Assembly (NCBI RefSeq): GCF_018531195.1
Contig: NZ_JAHDYS010000005.1
Coordinates: forward strand, 1-64,000
DNA: 64,000 nucleotides
Direction: 5' to 3'
Source of the DNA: Pelotalea chapellei
Lineage (GTDB): Bacteria > Desulfobacterota > Desulfuromonadia > Geobacterales > Pseudopelobacteraceae
Shown here: positions 27,085 through 36,500 of the stretch, piece after piece
How positions within the stretch are numbered: the first letter of the stretch is position 1
Layout of the letters: every line of letters begins with the position of its first letter
The notes under the pieces: generated by a model
The model's database searches: none
What the model was told of the DNA's origin: nothing
The model's input: only the letters and a program-made list of their open reading frames with translations
Made by a program: the position numbers and the translations under genes

Positions 27085-28233
27085 ATGAATACAAAGAGGG
27101 TTACTTTTCCCAATGTCCATGGGGAATTGATTGCCGCCAGGATGGAACTCCCCGAGGATGAAAGGCCGCTGGCTTACGCCCTGTTTGCGCACTGCTTCAC
27201 CTGCTCCAAGGACCTCAAGGCCGTGGTGAATATCTCGCGCGCCTTGAGCAGCAGGCGCATCGCCGTGTTGCGCTTTGATTTTACCGGCCTGGGGGAAAGT
27301 GAGGGCGATTTCTCCGCGACCTCTTCCCTGGGAGGTGCTGCCGTACTTGCCGCCGCTTCAAATATTCCTACGACGACTGCAATAGTCACCATCGCAGCTC
27401 CCTTTAATCCTGCCAATCTGAGAAAAATGCTGGGAATTTCGACGGAACAGGTAGAGCAGACTGGTCAAGCCACTGTCAGTATCGGTGGGCGCACGTTCAC
27501 AATTCGCAAGAGCCTGCTGGATGATCTGGAGTCACAGCAGCCGACCGAGACTCTGCGTCGGCTAAAGGCGGCACTTCTGGTGATGCACTCGCCACGCGAC
27601 CAGGTGGTAGGAATTGAAAATGCAGCCGACATCTATCGGGCCGCTCCTCATCCCAAAAGCTTCATATCTCTCGATTCGTCCGACCACCTTCTTTCAGACC
27701 CACGGGACTCCAGTTACGCCGCTGGAATGATCGCTGCCTGGGCCGGGCGTTATCTTGTACTTCCCGACACGTCGACTCCTGCCAGCATCCCGCCGGAGGT
27801 TATCGACAACCGTGTAATTGCACGAACCACTGCAGATGGCTTTCGTACCGAACTGTTCGCCAACGGCTTCCCTTTGATTGCAGACGAACCTGTTGACTTA
27901 GGTGGAGGCAACGAGGGACCTTCTCCGTATGAGTATTTGCTGGCAGCCCTTGGCGCCTGTACCGGCATGACGCTTCAGTTGTATGCACGCAAGAAGGGGT
28001 GGCCGTTGAATGACGTGGTGGTGCGGCTTTCACATCAAAAGATTCACGCCGAAGACTGCCGCGACTGCGATGAGAAGGACCGCCGGATCGACAGTATCGA
28101 GCGGGAGCTGGAAATTAGTGGCGAATTGGATGGGGCGCAACGACAACGCTTAATGGAGATCTCTGATCGCTGCCCGGTGCATCGCACGCTGACAGGAGAA
28201 GTACGGATAAAGACAATTTTGCGGCCGGTGTAA
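27085..28233 (+). CDS. Bifunctional alpha/beta-hydrolase-OsmC protein with internal deletion
   Basis: 382 residues from the ATG at 27085. N-terminal alpha/beta-hydrolase half with YALFAHCFTCSKD and LRFDFTGLGESEGDF, and a C-terminal OsmC domain with the two redox Cys (ALGACTGMT, DRCPVHRTL). Family proteins are about 405-410 residues. Here GDFS (74-77) is followed almost directly by SSLGGAA (80-86), so about 25-30 residues that normally lead into the GHSLGGA nucleophile elbow are absent. A Ser remains before LGG but the preceding Gly-His is lost, so hydrolase activity is doubtful; the OsmC peroxidase half looks intact. Confidence 0.85.
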   Translation: MNTKRVTFPNVHGELIAARMELPEDERPLAYALFAHCFTCSKDLKAVVNISRALSSRRIAVLRFDFTGLGESEGDFSATSSLGGAAVLAAASNIPTTTAIVTIAAPFNPANLRKMLGISTEQVEQTGQATVSIGGRTFTIRKSLLDDLESQQPTETLRRLKAALLVMHSPRDQVVGIENAADIYRAAPHPKSFISLDSSDHLLSDPRDSSYAAGMIAAWAGRYLVLPDTSTPASIPPEVIDNRVIARTTADGFRTELFANGFPLIADEPVDLGGGNEGPSPYEYLLAALGACTGMTLQLYARKKGWPLNDVVVRLSHQKIHAEDCRDCDEKDRRIDSIERELEISGELDGAQRQRLMEISDRCPVHRTLTGEVRIKTILRPV

Positions 28234-28314
28234 GACGTGGAGCCTGAGAAGTCCGACAGACACCTGATGCGGTTCTGGCAGGGCGAGGGGCTTCAGTGAC
28301 ACAGGGGTAGTGGT

Positions 28315-28686
28315 CTACCATTTTCCAACAAGGCGTATCTGCCTGCCGGAAGCAGATAACCATAGCTGCCCATTTATCAATTCAGCTGCAACCGCCCCGG
28401 TAAGAGCGCCCATTGCATCAGCTCCTAAATCCCTCCAGTCAAAATGGTTGTTCTTTTCAAGTTCATCTTTGAGCTCCCAGGCGATTCCGGGTATCAGGGC
28501 AATCCCGAAAGAGGCCGCCGTGCGTTTAGCCGGACCCATGTTTTCAGCGTACTTGTACATGACGGAACCGGATGCCAATCCATACACTGAACTCGATCCA
28601 AAATGGGCTACACGGTCACCTTCAAAACAAAAGACCGGAGTTGCAGTCAGCAGAAACGTCAAAGCAATACCGATAATGGTTCGCAT
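28315..28686 (-). CDS. YfiM/DUF2279-like secreted protein
   Basis: 123 residues with a signal peptide ending near residue 20 (PVFCF). The features DRVAHFGSS, GIAWELKDELE and a WRDLGADAMGA block resemble the YfiM/DUF2279 family, where the His and Asp residues are conserved; no catalytic function is established. RBS is AGGAGAGG. Convergent with the OsmC fusion gene. Confidence 0.65.
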   Translation of the reverse strand: MRTIIGIALTFLLTATPVFCFEGDRVAHFGSSSVYGLASGSVMYKYAENMGPAKRTAASFGIALIPGIAWELKDELEKNNHFDWRDLGADAMGALTGAVAAELINGQLWLSASGRQIRLVGKW

Positions 28687-28884
28687 TTTTCCTCTCCTTG
28701 ATAGTGAGCAGCATCGTCTATATTAACAGATTTAAAAGACTACTTTTCAACGTTAAGCTGATTTTATGCTTTCTGCCTTGTAATCTCAATGTAGCATTCG
28801 GGCGTCAAATGCACTGTGTTAGAGAGAATATGTTAAAATTTAGAGAATCGTTTCCGGTTATGCCCAGTATTGACAGGAGCTGAC

Positions 28885-29685
28885 ATGTATTCTGAAATTT
28901 TACCGGCTATCTTCTTTGGTCACGGGAACCCGATGAATGCTCTGAGCAGCAACAGCTATACTCAGGGCTGGCGTCGCTTGGGGGAAGGGTTGCCACGGCC
29001 CAAGGCTATTCTTTCGATTTCAGCTCATTGGTATATACCGGGCACGGGCGTCACTATTAATCCGAGACCGAGGACAATTCACGATTTCGGCGGATTTCCC
29101 CAAGAGTTGTACCAGGTGCACTACCCCGCGCCCGGCGATCCGGATCTTGCCCGCCGCGTACAAACAATGCTGGCCCCACTGCTGGTTGTAGCCGACGACT
29201 CATGGGGTATTGATCACGGGACTTGGTCTGTGCTCTGTCATGCTTTTCCTGAGGCAAATATCCCGGTTGTACAGTTGAGTATAAATGAGGCCATGCCAGC
29301 ATCTTTTCATTTCGATTTGGGGAGGCGACTGGCACCGTTGCGGGAGGAAGGGATTCTTATCATGGGAAGCGGGAACCTGGTTCACAACCTTCATACCTAT
29401 GCCTGGGGGCGCCATGTGCCTGATCCCTATGACTGGGCTGTGCGTTTTGAGAATGAAGCCAAGGAATTGATTCTTTCCGGCAACTACCAACCGCTCATCG
29501 ACTACGAAACACTCGGGAAAGATGCCATGCTTTCCATTCCCACGCCCGATCACTATCTGCCGTTGCTATATGTCCTTGCAACCAGGCAGGAGGACGAGCC
29601 GATCACCTTTCCGGTTGAAGGTGTCGATGGTGGCTCCATTTCAATGCTGTCTGTGCAGGTGGGTAATGTTCGGCAAAAAGCTTGA
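28885..29685 (+). CDS. LigB-family extradiol dioxygenase, DODA/YgiD-like
   Basis: 266 residues from the ATG at 28885 (AGGAGC 6 nt upstream). Conserved segments FFGHGNPMNA, SAHWY, DHGTWSVLCH and GSGNLVHNL contain the His residues that bind iron or zinc. The family includes 4,5-DOPA extradiol dioxygenases, but most bacterial members have unknown substrates. The next gene is an SDR dehydrogenase, so the pair may oxidise an aromatic or quinone-related compound; that is inference. Confidence 0.88.
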   Translation: MYSEILPAIFFGHGNPMNALSSNSYTQGWRRLGEGLPRPKAILSISAHWYIPGTGVTINPRPRTIHDFGGFPQELYQVHYPAPGDPDLARRVQTMLAPLLVVADDSWGIDHGTWSVLCHAFPEANIPVVQLSINEAMPASFHFDLGRRLAPLREEGILIMGSGNLVHNLHTYAWGRHVPDPYDWAVRFENEAKELILSGNYQPLIDYETLGKDAMLSIPTPDHYLPLLYVLATRQEDEPITFPVEGVDGGSISMLSVQVGNVRQKA

Positions 29686-29717
29686 ATGACACGTCATGCA
29701 ACTATAAGGAGAATGAT

Positions 29718-30512
29718 ATGGATCTCGGACTGCATGGAAAAAGGGCGCTGGTGAGCGGTTCGACGGCCGGTATTGGATTCGCAACTGCCCGCGCATTGGC
29801 GGCTGAGGGTGCCTTGGTTACGGTGAATGGTCGGACACAGGCGCGGGTGGATTGGGCGGTTGATGTGCTTATGGGTGAGTTCCCCGGCGCAACTATCAAA
29901 GGAATTACGGCCGATCTTGCCCGCAGGGAAGGTTGTGAGACCCTGATTGGCATGCTGCCGGAGGTCGATGTGCTTGTTAACAACCTCGGCATCTTTGAGC
30001 AGAAGCCGTTCGATCAGATTCCGGATGAAGACTGGGCCCGCTTTTTTGAGACCAACGTTTTAAGCGGTGTCAGGCTCTCTCGGCATTACATGAAAGGGAT
30101 GCGGTCACGCAATTGGGGACGGATAGTGTTTGTCTCCAGCGAATCTGCCCTGCAGATCCCCAACGAGATGATTCACTATGGCATGACCAAGACCGCGCAG
30201 CTGGCTGTGGCTCGAGGACTTGCGGAAATCCTCTCCGGAACCGGCGTCACTGTCAACAGCGTGCTGCCAGGACCGACCGCTTCTGAAGGGGTCGTTGAAT
30301 TCGTTGCACAGATGGCCCAGACCCGCGGCGTTGACGTTACTACGGTTGAACAGGACTTTTTCACAACAGCTCGCCCTTCCTCTGTAATCCAACGCTTTGC
30401 TACACCTGATGAGGTGGCTGCGATGATTACTTATGTCTGTGGTGTTCCCGCATCGGCTACGACAGGGGCTGCACTGAGAGTAGATGGCGGTGTGGTGCGT
30501 TCCATAGCCTGA
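29718..30512 (+). CDS. Short-chain dehydrogenase/reductase (SDR)
   Basis: 264 residues from the ATG at 29718 (AAGGAG upstream). Nucleotide-binding GSTAGIGFATA, the NNLGIF motif and the catalytic Ser (VFVSSESA) with YGMTK (Tyr-x3-Lys) are complete. Substrate unknown. Follows the dioxygenase gene closely, suggesting an operon. Confidence 0.92.
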   Translation: MDLGLHGKRALVSGSTAGIGFATARALAAEGALVTVNGRTQARVDWAVDVLMGEFPGATIKGITADLARREGCETLIGMLPEVDVLVNNLGIFEQKPFDQIPDEDWARFFETNVLSGVRLSRHYMKGMRSRNWGRIVFVSSESALQIPNEMIHYGMTKTAQLAVARGLAEILSGTGVTVNSVLPGPTASEGVVEFVAQMAQTRGVDVTTVEQDFFTTARPSSVIQRFATPDEVAAMITYVCGVPASATTGAALRVDGGVVRSIA

Positions 30513-30543
30513 TGCTCCGTCAGATGCTTCTCAGGCTGTTGTG

Positions 30544-31506
30544 TTAAGGTACCAGCACTATCTTGCCCATCGTGCTCGTATCCATCACTAAATGATGGGC
30601 CTGTGCAGCCTCAGCTAGCGGTAATTCTTTGCTGATGACCGGCCGCAAGGTTCCATTTTCAAGGCCGGCGACAAATGCCGCGTGCATGCTGAGCATCTCG
30701 TTCTCGCTGGCATTGTAAAGGGTCATCCCCAGTATCGATGCTTCACGCCCCATGGCTTCACGAGGATCAATTTCCACCCGTCCGCGACTGCCGATAACCA
30801 CTACACGACCTCCTGTTGCAAGCGCTGTCAGATCCCGGTCAAGATTGACGTTTGCCAGCATTTCCAGAATAACATTCACCCCTTTGCCGCATGTCAACTC
30901 CCCAAGTCTATCAAGGTAGCCATCCTGGTGGTGATTAAGTACATGGTGCGCTCCCTGGGCCTGGACCAGTTTGATACCTTCTTCGCTCCCAGCGGTGCCA
31001 ATCACCATCATGCCTGTGTTACGTGCCAGTTGGACCGCAGCAATGCCAACTCCGCCACTGGCGCCATGTACCAGAATGGATTCACCTGGTAGCGCATGGG
31101 CTCGCTGGAACAGCGACCGGTATGCGGCGCCATAGGGGACACCTATCGCCGCTCCCTGGCTGAAGCTGATGTGGTCCGGCAAAGGATGGGATTGAAACTC
31201 CTTGCACAGCACCTGCTCGGCGTAAGTGCCGAAACTGGAACGGGCAATATAGACTCGCTGACCGACAGTGCGATGTTTGACCCCTTCTCCTGTTGCAGTT
31301 ATGACTCCTGCCGCGTCGAGCCCTGGTGTGAAGGGTAATTTCAGGTCCTGCCGGTACAGGCCTGAACGAATGTAAGAATCAACCGGATTGACACCTGCGG
31401 CCTTGACTGAGACGAGAATCTGACCCGGTCCTGGAACCGGAGCAGGGACATCTTCGATATGCATGACTTCGGGTGGGCCAAAGTTTTTTGCGAGAATTGC
31501 TTTCAT
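30544..31506 (-). CDS. Zinc-free quinone oxidoreductase (MDR family)
   Basis: 320 residues from the ATG at 31506 (GAGGTG upstream). GroES-like N-terminal domain and Rossmann domain with HGASGGVGIAAVQLA. Zinc-binding residues of alcohol dehydrogenases are absent, so it belongs to the quinone-oxidoreductase (QOR/zeta-crystallin) branch using NADPH. Converges with the SDR gene. Confidence 0.9.
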   Translation of the reverse strand: MKAILAKNFGPPEVMHIEDVPAPVPGPGQILVSVKAAGVNPVDSYIRSGLYRQDLKLPFTPGLDAAGVITATGEGVKHRTVGQRVYIARSSFGTYAEQVLCKEFQSHPLPDHISFSQGAAIGVPYGAAYRSLFQRAHALPGESILVHGASGGVGIAAVQLARNTGMMVIGTAGSEEGIKLVQAQGAHHVLNHHQDGYLDRLGELTCGKGVNVILEMLANVNLDRDLTALATGGRVVVIGSRGRVEIDPREAMGREASILGMTLYNASENEMLSMHAAFVAGLENGTLRPVISKELPLAEAAQAHHLVMDTSTMGKIVLVP

Positions 31507-31570
31507 GGGTATCACCTCGACAAGCGTAGGACCGGGGAATGTAATGATCTGCAGGTGGGAAGCTCACCGG

Positions 31571-33739
31571 TCATTTTACTATCACTATCTCTACCGGTCC
31601 CTGTTTGCGGATCACACTTACGGTCACGTCGTTTTCATATCTTTTCAGAACCACATCGGCAGAAGATTTGGCAGTAATGGAGAGGTTTCGGATGATCACC
31701 TCGTTCAGAAACGGGGGAAGTACTGGATGGATAAAACAGATCTGATTTTTTTCAGCCAGAATCGATAAACCCATGCAAGACATCAGCAGCATATAGACCG
31801 AAGCGGCTGCCCATGACTGCGGAGCGCAGGCAACTGGATAAAGGATCGGGCTGAAATCCCCGCGTCGCTTGAATCCGCAAAACAACTCGGGTAACCGGTG
31901 CAGGTCCATTGCCAGCGAAGCGTCGTAAATCCCCTGCAGTACTGCGACAGCTTCTGAAGAGAATCCAAATTTGCCCAGCCCGGCAGCAATAAGGGCATTG
32001 TCATGGGGCCAGATCGACCCGTTATGATACGACATGGGGTTGTAGCGCTTTTCATTGCTGGCAATCGTGCGGACCCCCCATCCGGTGTAGAAAATATCCG
32101 ACAACAGATGGGATGAGATGTGTTTGGCATGCTCCGGCGAGGCAATCCCGGAATAGAGGCAATGGCCTGCATTGGATGCGCGGACACGGCAGGGGCGTTT
32201 GTTGCCATCCAGGGCGAGGGCATAAAACGAGAGATCTTCACACCAGAAGGCTTCGTGGAACTTCTGTCGAAGAAGTCGAGCCTGTTCCTGAAGATCTGCC
32301 GCACGGCCGGGATCTCCCAGAGCAACTGCCATCTCTGAGGCACGTACTTTAGCATCATAGACATAGCCCTGTACTTCGCAGATGGCGATAGGGGCCTCTG
32401 CAAGGGTACCGTCCGCATGAAAAACAGAATCATCCGAATCTTTCCAGCCCTGCTGTACCAGCCCATTGGATGAATGACGGGCATATTCTACAAAGCCATC
32501 GCCATCTGCATCTCCATACGTATCAATCCAATCCAGAGCCCGGAGCACGTTTGGCCAGATTCGGGCCAGGAATTCACGATCAGCGGTGCGCTCATAATAT
32601 GCACCGGCCAGGACCACGAACAGAGGTGTAGAGTCGACGCTGCCATAATAGGCTCCAAACGGGATTTCTCTCAATGCGGCCATTTCTCCCTGTCTGGCTT
32701 CATGCAGTATTTTGCCCGGTTCAGCATCGCTGCCCGTGTCCAGACTATCAGCTTGAGTTTTTGCAAGGAACGTTAGCACTCCTCGGGCGATGTCTGGGTT
32801 GACCCACAACATTTCCAGAGCAGTAATGATGCCGTCCCTGCCGAAAGGCGTACTGAACCAGGGGACGCCGGCATAGGGGTAGGGGCCGGAGGAAGTGGTT
32901 GTTGTCATCATGATCAGGTCTGACTGCGAACGAGCTAGAAGGGTATTGAAGTGGGTATCATCGGTAACGATATCGCAATAGCTCTTATTGGATGAAGCCA
33001 GAGATCCGTGGACCTCCGAAAGAGTTTGTTCATAGGTGTCGGCGAGGATTTTAGTACAATGTTGGCAATTACAGGTGACGGTAATGTTATAGGTTACCGA
33101 CTCCTTTGGTTTGAGCACCGGACAATAATGTGCTTCCGAGGGAGCCAGCATGTCCGGAGCAGGAGCAAAATCGATACGTGTCATCCGGGTGACACCGTCG
33201 AGTCCCTCATAGGACAGTAATGCGGAATCTTCAGTAACCTTTGTCGGTAGCAACACGCCTCTCTCTTCACGTTTGGTACCACGAACTTCAAAAATATCAG
33301 AGAAATCTGCCCCAAAACCGATGCTGAAAGGAACTTCAACAGGTTCCAGACTGAAGTTGGTCAGTCGGAGCTGTTCGTAGCATCGTCCTTTCCAGATAAA
33401 TTTGGTTCTGAAAATATGGACTGAATCTCGCCGAACCTGTCGGCCATTAATGAAATAATCGGGATTCATCAGGTCCACAGCCAGAAGTTCATTGTTTTTG
33501 TTGAGAGTAGATCCCAGAAGGAGTGGGCGTGCACCAGCAAACCTCAGATCCAGATTTGACAAGAAACGGGTTCCTTCATGAAAGATGCCTTGTTCGCCTA
33601 ACCCGACAGGTTGTATATCGCCATGGCAATCGAAGATGGCAAAGGTCTCTCCTTCCTTAAGTACTCGTTGACATCCTGCTGCCCGGTCAGAGGTGGCGAG
33701 AATGTAATATTGTTCTTCTACCTGGATTACCTCCTTCAT
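31571..33739 (-). CDS. Glycogen debranching-type amylo-alpha-1,6-glucosidase
   Basis: 722 residues from the ATG at 33739 (GGAGGT 3 nt upstream). An N-terminal beta-rich GDE domain (about 10-240) is followed by a six-hairpin (alpha/alpha) barrel of the glucosidase class with PWFSTPFGRDGIITALEML and HNGSIWPHDNALIAAG blocks carrying the predicted acidic catalytic residues. Probably acts on glycogen or related alpha-glucans. A GT4 glycosyltransferase gene lies next upstream on the same strand, a pairing common in carbohydrate-storage or trehalose/maltose operons. Confidence 0.87.
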   Translation of the reverse strand: MKEVIQVEEQYYILATSDRAAGCQRVLKEGETFAIFDCHGDIQPVGLGEQGIFHEGTRFLSNLDLRFAGARPLLLGSTLNKNNELLAVDLMNPDYFINGRQVRRDSVHIFRTKFIWKGRCYEQLRLTNFSLEPVEVPFSIGFGADFSDIFEVRGTKREERGVLLPTKVTEDSALLSYEGLDGVTRMTRIDFAPAPDMLAPSEAHYCPVLKPKESVTYNITVTCNCQHCTKILADTYEQTLSEVHGSLASSNKSYCDIVTDDTHFNTLLARSQSDLIMMTTTTSSGPYPYAGVPWFSTPFGRDGIITALEMLWVNPDIARGVLTFLAKTQADSLDTGSDAEPGKILHEARQGEMAALREIPFGAYYGSVDSTPLFVVLAGAYYERTADREFLARIWPNVLRALDWIDTYGDADGDGFVEYARHSSNGLVQQGWKDSDDSVFHADGTLAEAPIAICEVQGYVYDAKVRASEMAVALGDPGRAADLQEQARLLRQKFHEAFWCEDLSFYALALDGNKRPCRVRASNAGHCLYSGIASPEHAKHISSHLLSDIFYTGWGVRTIASNEKRYNPMSYHNGSIWPHDNALIAAGLGKFGFSSEAVAVLQGIYDASLAMDLHRLPELFCGFKRRGDFSPILYPVACAPQSWAAASVYMLLMSCMGLSILAEKNQICFIHPVLPPFLNEVIIRNLSITAKSSADVVLKRYENDVTVSVIRKQGPVEIVIVK

Positions 33740-33787
33740 ACTACCTCCGCATGTTACCTTTCTGTCTACTGTCATGGGGATGCCAGG

Positions 33788-34855
33788 CTAATGGTTCTGG
33801 CGTCCGATGCTCAAGATCGAACTTCTGTGGCTGACATCAGTCATGGCTTCGTAGATAGCGATATAGTCTGCAGCCATTCTCGCTGCTAAAAAGTTTTCTT
33901 CAAAATAGCCCCTACAGCGCTTCCGGCTAAGTGAGGGGATTGCTGCTACGGCTCGCACCGCTTCCTCCACATTTCTGACGACAAAGCCTGCAACGCTCTC
34001 TTTAATTATTTCAGGTACCGAACCGCGGCCAAAGGCTATAACCGGTGTGCCGCAAGCCATCGATTCGATCATCACAAGGCCGAACGGCTCTTCCCAGTCG
34101 ATCGGAAAAAGGAGCGCCAGCGCATTGCCAAGGAAGTCTTTCTTCCCCTCTTCGTTGATCTCGCCCACATACTCCACCAGTTGGTCATCGATCAGCGGTT
34201 TGATCTTGTTGTCGAAGTAGTCCCGATCGCCCCGATCTATTTTCGCTGCTATCTTCAGCTTGATGCCGCTTTTTAGAGCAATGGCAATGGCTGAATCGAC
34301 TCCTTTTTCGGGGGAAATCCTGCCAAGAAAGGCAAGGTATTCGCCACCTTTGGGGTTGAATGGCAGAAGATCGTTTGGTAGACCATGGTAGACAGTTCCA
34401 TGCCAGTTCAGCCAGGGAAGAGGAGCTCGCTGGGAATCGGAAATAGATATGACAGGTATATCCGTATACTCCCGATACAGCGGCACCAGATCGGGAATAT
34501 CAAGGCGTCCATGCAAGGTGGTTACATGAGCCAGGCCGCATCGTCGCGCCGCGTAAAAATGAAAATAATCAATGTGGAAATGAATGATGTCGAACTGCTT
34601 CGCCATACTGAAGACCTGCTCCAGCATCAACAGATGATGGGGATGCGGATCTATGCAGTTGTCATCCAGGCGTAATGATTTTTTGCAGCAGGGTATAAGT
34701 CTGGCGGAGGTGACTGAGTCGCCGCTGGCAAACAGCGTGACATCATGTCCCTTGTGGATGAGTTCTTCAGTTAAAAAGGATACTATGCGCTCCGTTCCCC
34801 CGTACATGAGGGGTGGGACAGTTTCATAAAGAGGAGATACCTGGGCTATTTTCAT
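33788..34855 (-). CDS. GT4 family glycosyltransferase
   Basis: 355 residues. N-terminal YETVPPLMYGGTERIV (acceptor-side loop) and C-terminal donor motif EEPFGLVMIESMACGTPVIA with the E-x7-E pattern show a retaining GT-B enzyme using a nucleotide-sugar donor. The donor and acceptor are not predictable. Located upstream of the debranching enzyme, spacing 48 bp. The 34856-35063 gap has no recognisable terminator. Confidence 0.88.
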   Translation of the reverse strand: MKIAQVSPLYETVPPLMYGGTERIVSFLTEELIHKGHDVTLFASGDSVTSARLIPCCKKSLRLDDNCIDPHPHHLLMLEQVFSMAKQFDIIHFHIDYFHFYAARRCGLAHVTTLHGRLDIPDLVPLYREYTDIPVISISDSQRAPLPWLNWHGTVYHGLPNDLLPFNPKGGEYLAFLGRISPEKGVDSAIAIALKSGIKLKIAAKIDRGDRDYFDNKIKPLIDDQLVEYVGEINEEGKKDFLGNALALLFPIDWEEPFGLVMIESMACGTPVIAFGRGSVPEIIKESVAGFVVRNVEEAVRAVAAIPSLSRKRCRGYFEENFLAARMAADYIAIYEAMTDVSHRSSILSIGRQNH

Positions 34856-35063
34856 TTATGCTCCATTTCCTGCAAACCCACGCGACAGGAGTTGCAAGAA
34901 TTGAATAACTGCCATGTACTAATAGTAATCGGATAAGCTATTTTATCAAGAAGGCCTATCTAAGCGTATCTGGCATGAGATACAGAAATGAATTTTTTTA
35001 GTTGCCGGCATAACACTAAGGGTGTTGCTGGTGCTTCACATTCTTGCATGGAATCTGAAATCT

Positions 35064-35282
35064 TCAGCGCCGGCCACCGTGAAAGCCATGACCATGACCG
35101 TAGTTGCCACGGAAGTGGCCGCCAAACCAGAACGGGGCGTATATGTATGGTCCGTAATATAGTGGGTAGGACTCATAGTAATAGCCTCTGTCGTCGGAAT
35201 AATAACCAGGATGGACGATACAGCCGGGAAGGGCCGCAAGGGTAGCCATCACTACAGTGACAATTATGAGTTTGCTTAACAT
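35064..35282 (-). CDS. Small Tyr/Gly/His-rich lipoprotein
   Basis: 72 residues with a lipobox (LPGC, C21). The mature part is Tyr-rich (ESYPLYYGPYIY) and ends in a Gly/His-rich tail (GHGHGFHGGRR), possibly metal binding. A strong RBS, GAAGGAGG, supports translation. No family was identified. Confidence 0.7.
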   Translation of the reverse strand: MLSKLIIVTVVMATLAALPGCIVHPGYYSDDRGYYYESYPLYYGPYIYAPFWFGGHFRGNYGHGHGFHGGRR

Positions 35283-35433
35283 GACAATACCTCCTTCATG
35301 CTTTTGCTCCGGCAGGACAAGAAAAATTTCTCCTTATTTTTTCTCATTATAACACTCTACAATGTTCACGGTGCCTGGTTTTTACTGTGTGGACCATTCT
35401 CAGCGGCTTTTTACCATGGGGTTTAACTTTCTT

Positions 35434-35460
35434 TTTGACCGAGCTATAAATCGCGGTTAA
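35434..35460 (+). promoter_or_regulatory. Inverted repeat TTGACCG/CGGTTAA
   Basis: TTGACCG (35434-35440) and CGGTTAA (35454-35460) flank TATAAA (35445-35450), an operator-like arrangement just upstream of the SD-micro-ORF region. One base differs from a perfect inverted repeat. Confidence 0.4.
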
Positions 35461-35473
35461 AGGAGGAATAGAG

Positions 35474-35503
35474 ATGAACAATCCTTGTGTTTGTCCTCCT
35501 TGA
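35474..35503 (+). CDS. Nine-codon micro-ORF under a strong RBS, inside an SD-sequestering hairpin
   Basis: The ATG at 35474 is preceded by AAAGGAGGAATAGAG, one of the best RBSs in the window. The reading frame encodes MNNPCVCPP and stops at 35503. The codons for CPP (TCCTCCTT, 35494-35501) are perfectly complementary to AAGGAGGA (35459-35466), so the transcript can fold with the RBS in an 8-bp stem. It may be a leader peptide controlling the glycosyltransferase gene at 35549, a small RNA, or chance. Confidence 0.4.
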   Translation: MNNPCVCPP

Positions 35504-35548
35504 CTTTTTACGGAGCTTTCCCGTACACTTCCGGCAATGTTTAATTAA

Positions 35549-36313
35549 ATGATTGCGCCACCACATTTTCGGAGCCAGCAGTTTTTGAAAACAATAGTTG
35601 TTATTCCCACCTACAATGAATGTGAAAATGTTGAACGTCTTGCCAAGGAAATTCTCAAACAGGACTCTACTTTGCATGTCCTCTTTGTTGATGACAACTC
35701 TCCCGATGGTACAGGTCGTTTGTTAGATGCACTAGCGGCCGAAAATGAAAAAATAAAGGTGATGCATCGTTCAGGCAAGCTGGGGTTGGGATCTGCTTAT
35801 CGTGAAGGTTTTAAAGCCGCATTAGCCATGGGTGCAGATTATATCATAGAGATGGATGCTGATTTTTCACATGATCCTGGTGTACTGACAACTTTTCTGG
35901 AAAAGATACAATCCTGCGATCTTGTCGTTGGCTCACGGTATCTTAATGGAGTCAGTGTTGTGAACTGGCCGATCAGAAGGCTGATACTCAGCTATTTCGC
36001 TAGTGTATATACACGTCTGATAACCGGACTTTCTATCAATGACTGCACGAGTGGCTTTAAATGTTTTCGCAGGCAAACAATTGAGGCTATCGATATGAAC
36101 AGGATAGCTTCAGATGGATATTCCTTTCAGATTGAGATGAATTATCGTTGCATGGAAAAGGGTCTGGATATAGTTGAAGTGCCAATTATCTTCATCGATC
36201 GTCATGCCGGCAGTTCCAAAATGTCACGCAAGATCGTTTTAGAAGCAATTACGATGGTATGGAAACTCAGGGCGGGCACTCTATTGAGGCACCTATTTAA
36301 GCTGAAAGGGTAA
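35549..36313 (+). CDS. Polyprenol-monophosphomannose synthase-like GT2
   Basis: 254 residues. GT-A fold with IPTYNECENVERL, VDDNSPDGTG, the DXD-like DADFSHDP and GSRYLNGVSV, as in DPM1. No C-terminal membrane domain. It would transfer mannose or another hexose from a nucleotide sugar to a polyprenyl phosphate, feeding periplasmic glycosylation. The ATG at 35549 has no evident RBS; a TTG at 35585 is an alternative with GGAG at distance. First gene of the long plus-strand block. Confidence 0.85.
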   Translation: MIAPPHFRSQQFLKTIVVIPTYNECENVERLAKEILKQDSTLHVLFVDDNSPDGTGRLLDALAAENEKIKVMHRSGKLGLGSAYREGFKAALAMGADYIIEMDADFSHDPGVLTTFLEKIQSCDLVVGSRYLNGVSVVNWPIRRLILSYFASVYTRLITGLSINDCTSGFKCFRRQTIEAIDMNRIASDGYSFQIEMNYRCMEKGLDIVEVPIIFIDRHAGSSKMSRKIVLEAITMVWKLRAGTLLRHLFKLKG

Positions 36314-36314
36314 C

Positions 36315-36500
36315 GTGGCTAACGACATCTGGTCAATTGTTGTACTGTTGGGTTTGGTTGGGTGGATTTCTGCCGCTCTGGGATTGATATTCACTGCTTT
36401 TCCCAAACGCAATACGTTTAATGCAGGATGTGCTTGGAAATGGGGATTGGCTTTGGCTTGTTCCTATGGCATCTGGATCGCAGGAATACTCAATGCGTAG
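36315..36500 (+). CDS. Small two-helix membrane protein
   Basis: 61 residues, GTG start with AAAGGG upstream. Two hydrophobic stretches (about 6-28 and 40-60) separated by a KRNTFNAG loop. No family recognised. It starts 1 nt after the GT2 stop and overlaps the next gene by 8 nt, so it is embedded in the operon; a membrane partner for the glycosyltransferase is plausible. Confidence 0.65.
   Translation: MANDIWSIVVLLGLVGWISAALGLIFTAFPKRNTFNAGCAWKWGLALACSYGIWIAGILNA

Noticed and set aside
31571-33739. Second dockerin in the debranching enzyme (DADGDGFVEY)
   Set aside because: This segment is a known conserved part of the glucosidase barrel, not a dockerin repeat.
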